DNA of 64,000 nucleotides from Serinus canaria (lineage: Eukaryota > Chordata > Aves > Passeriformes > Fringillidae): positions 120,037,374 to 120,101,373 of the forward strand of contig NC_066315.1 of NCBI RefSeq assembly GCF_022539315.1, written 5' to 3'. Positions 61,286 to 64,000 of the stretch are shown here, one piece after another. Under the pieces are notes generated by a model. That model was not told where the DNA came from and made no database searches. It was given only the letters and a program-made list of their open reading frames with translations. Position 1 is the stretch's first letter, and every line of letters begins with the position of its first letter. The position numbers and the translations under genes are program-made.

Positions 61286-64000
61286 ACTTCCTCCCAATGC
61301 CAAAAATTACCAGCTTCAATCTCTTGCCATCACAGGACTCCCTCCCAGTTTCCCAGCCCAGTTAGCAGTGACTCTCCCTGCTCCTCCTTTGGTATGGCTG
61401 GGAATTCATGCTCTTGTACCTAGAGAAGATCCAAGTGATCTCTCACTCATTTGATCTAGTGATGTCAGCAGTTTGTTGACATCTTCCTGCATCTTCTTTA
61501 TTGGTGACACGAATCCTCTGACACGGCACACCTCCTGCAGACAAGACCACTATCTGTACAGCCTAGCTAGAGCTCTGGAGCTAGCTCTGACTCAAGGTCT
61601 CTGATGTAACAGGAGAGCTGCTCCAGATGGTGCTAGGAACTGTGCCAGGTAGTGCATCACCAGCACTGCTGAGCACAGCCCCATCCTCTGCAGAGTTTCC
61701 AACTCCCTTCTGCATCTTCTGCTGTGCAATCTGCTGTGCCTGCTTGCTGTCTCTGGGAGCAGTGCTCTGGGCCCTGCACTCACATGTGTTCTTCCCCACT
61801 ACCTGCTGAGAGGGTGCTTGACCCTCTCTAATCAGATGACTGGAAGGAAAGTTCAATTCAGCTTTTGACCTGGAGCAGCTGACAAAGCTTACTGGCAGCT
61901 GCTAGAGCTTACCAGAAGCCACAGTCTCCTGTAGTTCTCTTTTCCCTGCAGCAACAGGTACTCTCAAGTTCCTTGAGTAGCTCCAGGAATCTTCCCACCA
62001 TCCCAGAAGATGCAGAACTGGAAATGGCTGCATGTGTTGGCTGCTGCTTAGCACAAGACAAGCTGTGTCATGCAAAAGCAGTAGGCACCTTGATAGCACG
62101 TCCCACCTCATTACTTCACAATCCTCTTTAAAGAGAAAAAAATGAGGTAGTGCTGTTAGCAACTACCTAGACTTAGGAAAAATACAATATCCATCAGAAG
62201 TTCCTGTTTCCTGTTGAGTTACTAGACCTACCTTTCTCCCCACTGCCTGCAAAGAAGGAAAGCATGTGAACTTAATCCATTTTATAAACTCAAATCCCAC
62301 AACAAGCCTTCTCTTTTTCCCTCTCCCCTCCCCACCTTTTCATTTAAACAGTGTTTAGGGAGCTATTTATGTGATAATAAGGAAAAATGATATTCAGCCT
62401 GTGGCTCTAGAGCCTCATGCAGTTCTTTGGCATTGCCAGAATGATTAGGTTTTTACATGGTTTTGATTAAATTTTTCTTGCTCTCCTTGGCCTCAAGCAG
62501 AGTTGTAACACAGCAGTGATAATATGAGCATTGCCAGGAAAGTGCAAAGGAACACCTGAAATCCTCAGAAAATGAACAAAATCTGTGAGGCTACTGGCTT
62601 CTCTACAACAAGGAATATATCAAAGGAAACAACATCCTCTGCTTTTCAGTGAGGACGGAGACTGCAGTAACAAAAGCCTCAATAGTAATGATAGTATTGC
62701 AGAAAGTACAGTGTGTCAATTAAACTGAGTAATGAATGATTCTGCATCCTGAAGGTGTACACTCCTGTAAAGAACAAGCCCATGCAAAGGCAAAATGCTG
62801 TATCTGCCACTGATCATTAACAAACTTTCCTAGTATACTACATATGAGTTATCAGAGAGGGCTGAAAGCATCAGCAATCTTTGGAATATTTATATAGAAT
62901 TTAGTGATTATTCTGCAATAATGTATCATCACAATATTTTCCATCATAAGAGTATCTACATGTCAGTTCTACACTCCTCAGTCTTCTGTCACTCCATTCA
63001 GCCACAGAACTGAAATAGTCAGGATTTCAAACAGTAATGCCTCACATATGGACTCACTAGGTCTCTAAAAGTTTTAAAATTATCTTCATTTAGAAAATAT
63101 GCCTCTTCCTGCATTCTACATGGCAGCTACAAATGCTAGGGTTTTCCTTGGAGAAAATTCTTATGTAAAAGAGATTTTCAGATGATACTGGCACACTCCT
63201 CAGAACATAAGCTGACCAACACAGCCAAATGATAGAAGATTGTAAGACTAGAAGACAACAAAATGGCATGGGAAATGATACATTCAGTTGAAAAAAAACA
63301 AAGTGTGATAACAGATAATACACAAGCAGTCACACATAACCTATAAAAACAGGCTCTTTTTCATCTGGCTATTCTGAACATTTGAGATTCTTTAAAAGAT
63401 TCTTCAAATAAGAGGTCTGTAAAGCAGGTTCCCTTTATTCCCTTTAAGTTCACAGCATCTACTGCATCTAAGTTCACAGAAAACTACTTTTTAACTAATG
63501 CCACTAGAATAGTCAACCTGAAAAAGGATATTTACTCTATGAATGTGACCTTGGATGTCAAGTTTCAGCAATGAGTAAATATTTACAACTAGTTATAAAC
63601 CCCTAAAAATAGGGGTTCATAACAGAAATGCTGACAGACCTCAACTAAGTTGGTGTGAGTGGGCGCCACTATAATTAAATAAATCACCAAGGTCTGCTGA
63701 CAATTAGAAAACTCATTTTGGTTTGCCACAGAGACAAACAAAAATTCTGTTCATTATAATTTTACTGGAATATGATGTCATAACATGTAAGCATACTGAA
63801 ACAATCTGCTGCTTTTCTAGCCAAAATATTAATTGCATACTAAGGAGCCCTTGGGGCCTCTTCCTTTTTGGCCATCAAATCCACACACACAAAGACAAAT
63901 AAAGTATTAGTACATACGTTATGTGTTCATACTGCATTTCCTGCATTTCTCTGGATTCCTCAATGGCATAAATGTTTTTGATAAATATTTTTACATTCTT

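Larger units (their letters stand above)
59940..64000 (-). other. STAU2 intron upstream of the dsRBD2 exon (partial)
   Basis: This is intron sequence running to the window edge. It contains a perfect 10-bp inverted repeat at 60689-60716 and a minus-strand CR1 relic at about 61039-61285. The GC-richer patch at 61290-62150 is of unknown origin. I searched for the upstream STAU2 exon that should end in the codon start preceding YHCPVP and saw no candidate. Confidence 0.8.

Overview
The window is a stretch of bird nuclear genome, probably from a neoavian or passerine lineage. The bird call rests on CR1 LINE fragments that end in CR1-type octamer tails and on several avian ERVL-type endogenous retroviruses. 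Most of it is AT-rich, CpG-poor intron. The only host gene I can support is STAU2 (Staufen double-stranded RNA-binding protein 2), on the minus strand. Seven internal coding exons were located to the base by GT/AG splice sites and continuous reading frame. In transcript order they are 59939-59780, 56215-56108, 50091-49879, 47498-47361, 44385-44254, 39779-39719 and 26649-26342. Together they encode 373 complete codons, from dsRBD2 through dsRBD3, dsRBD4 and the Staufen-swapping motif to the first helix of the dsRBD5 region. The start codon, dsRBD1, the C-terminal exon(s) and both UTRs lie outside the window.

Layout: 59940-64000 is the intron upstream of the first visible exon, with one CR1 relic. 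39719-59939 holds six exons separated by short introns that carry only simple repeats and a few small inverted repeats. 26650-39718 is a 13-kb intron with CR1 fragments and an imperfect 176-bp palindrome at 35516-35691. 1-26341 is the start of a long intron downstream of the last visible exon. It contains two endogenous retroviruses in antisense orientation to STAU2.

The smaller retrovirus (12003-14320) has two LTRs around about 1.2 kb of mostly non-coding interior. The larger (18937-25942) keeps broken gag, protease, RT and RNase H remnants. It was itself hit by a 1.5-kb solo LTR at 20391-21906, which contains a further 240-bp LTR-like insert, and by a 719-bp solo LTR at 23067-23785, which splits the protease. 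Just upstream of its 3' LTR is a near-perfect hairpin with 64-bp arms (25300-25432). Comparison with the smaller element shows that the right arm is the native sequence and the left arm is an inverted copy of it.

I found no new gene system. The observations most worth following up are the snap-back hairpin, the nested insertion history, the 35.5-kb palindrome, a 71-bp orphan LTR patch at 27201-27271 and a possible retained-intron ending of STAU2. No tRNA, rRNA, CRISPR array or bacterial feature was seen.
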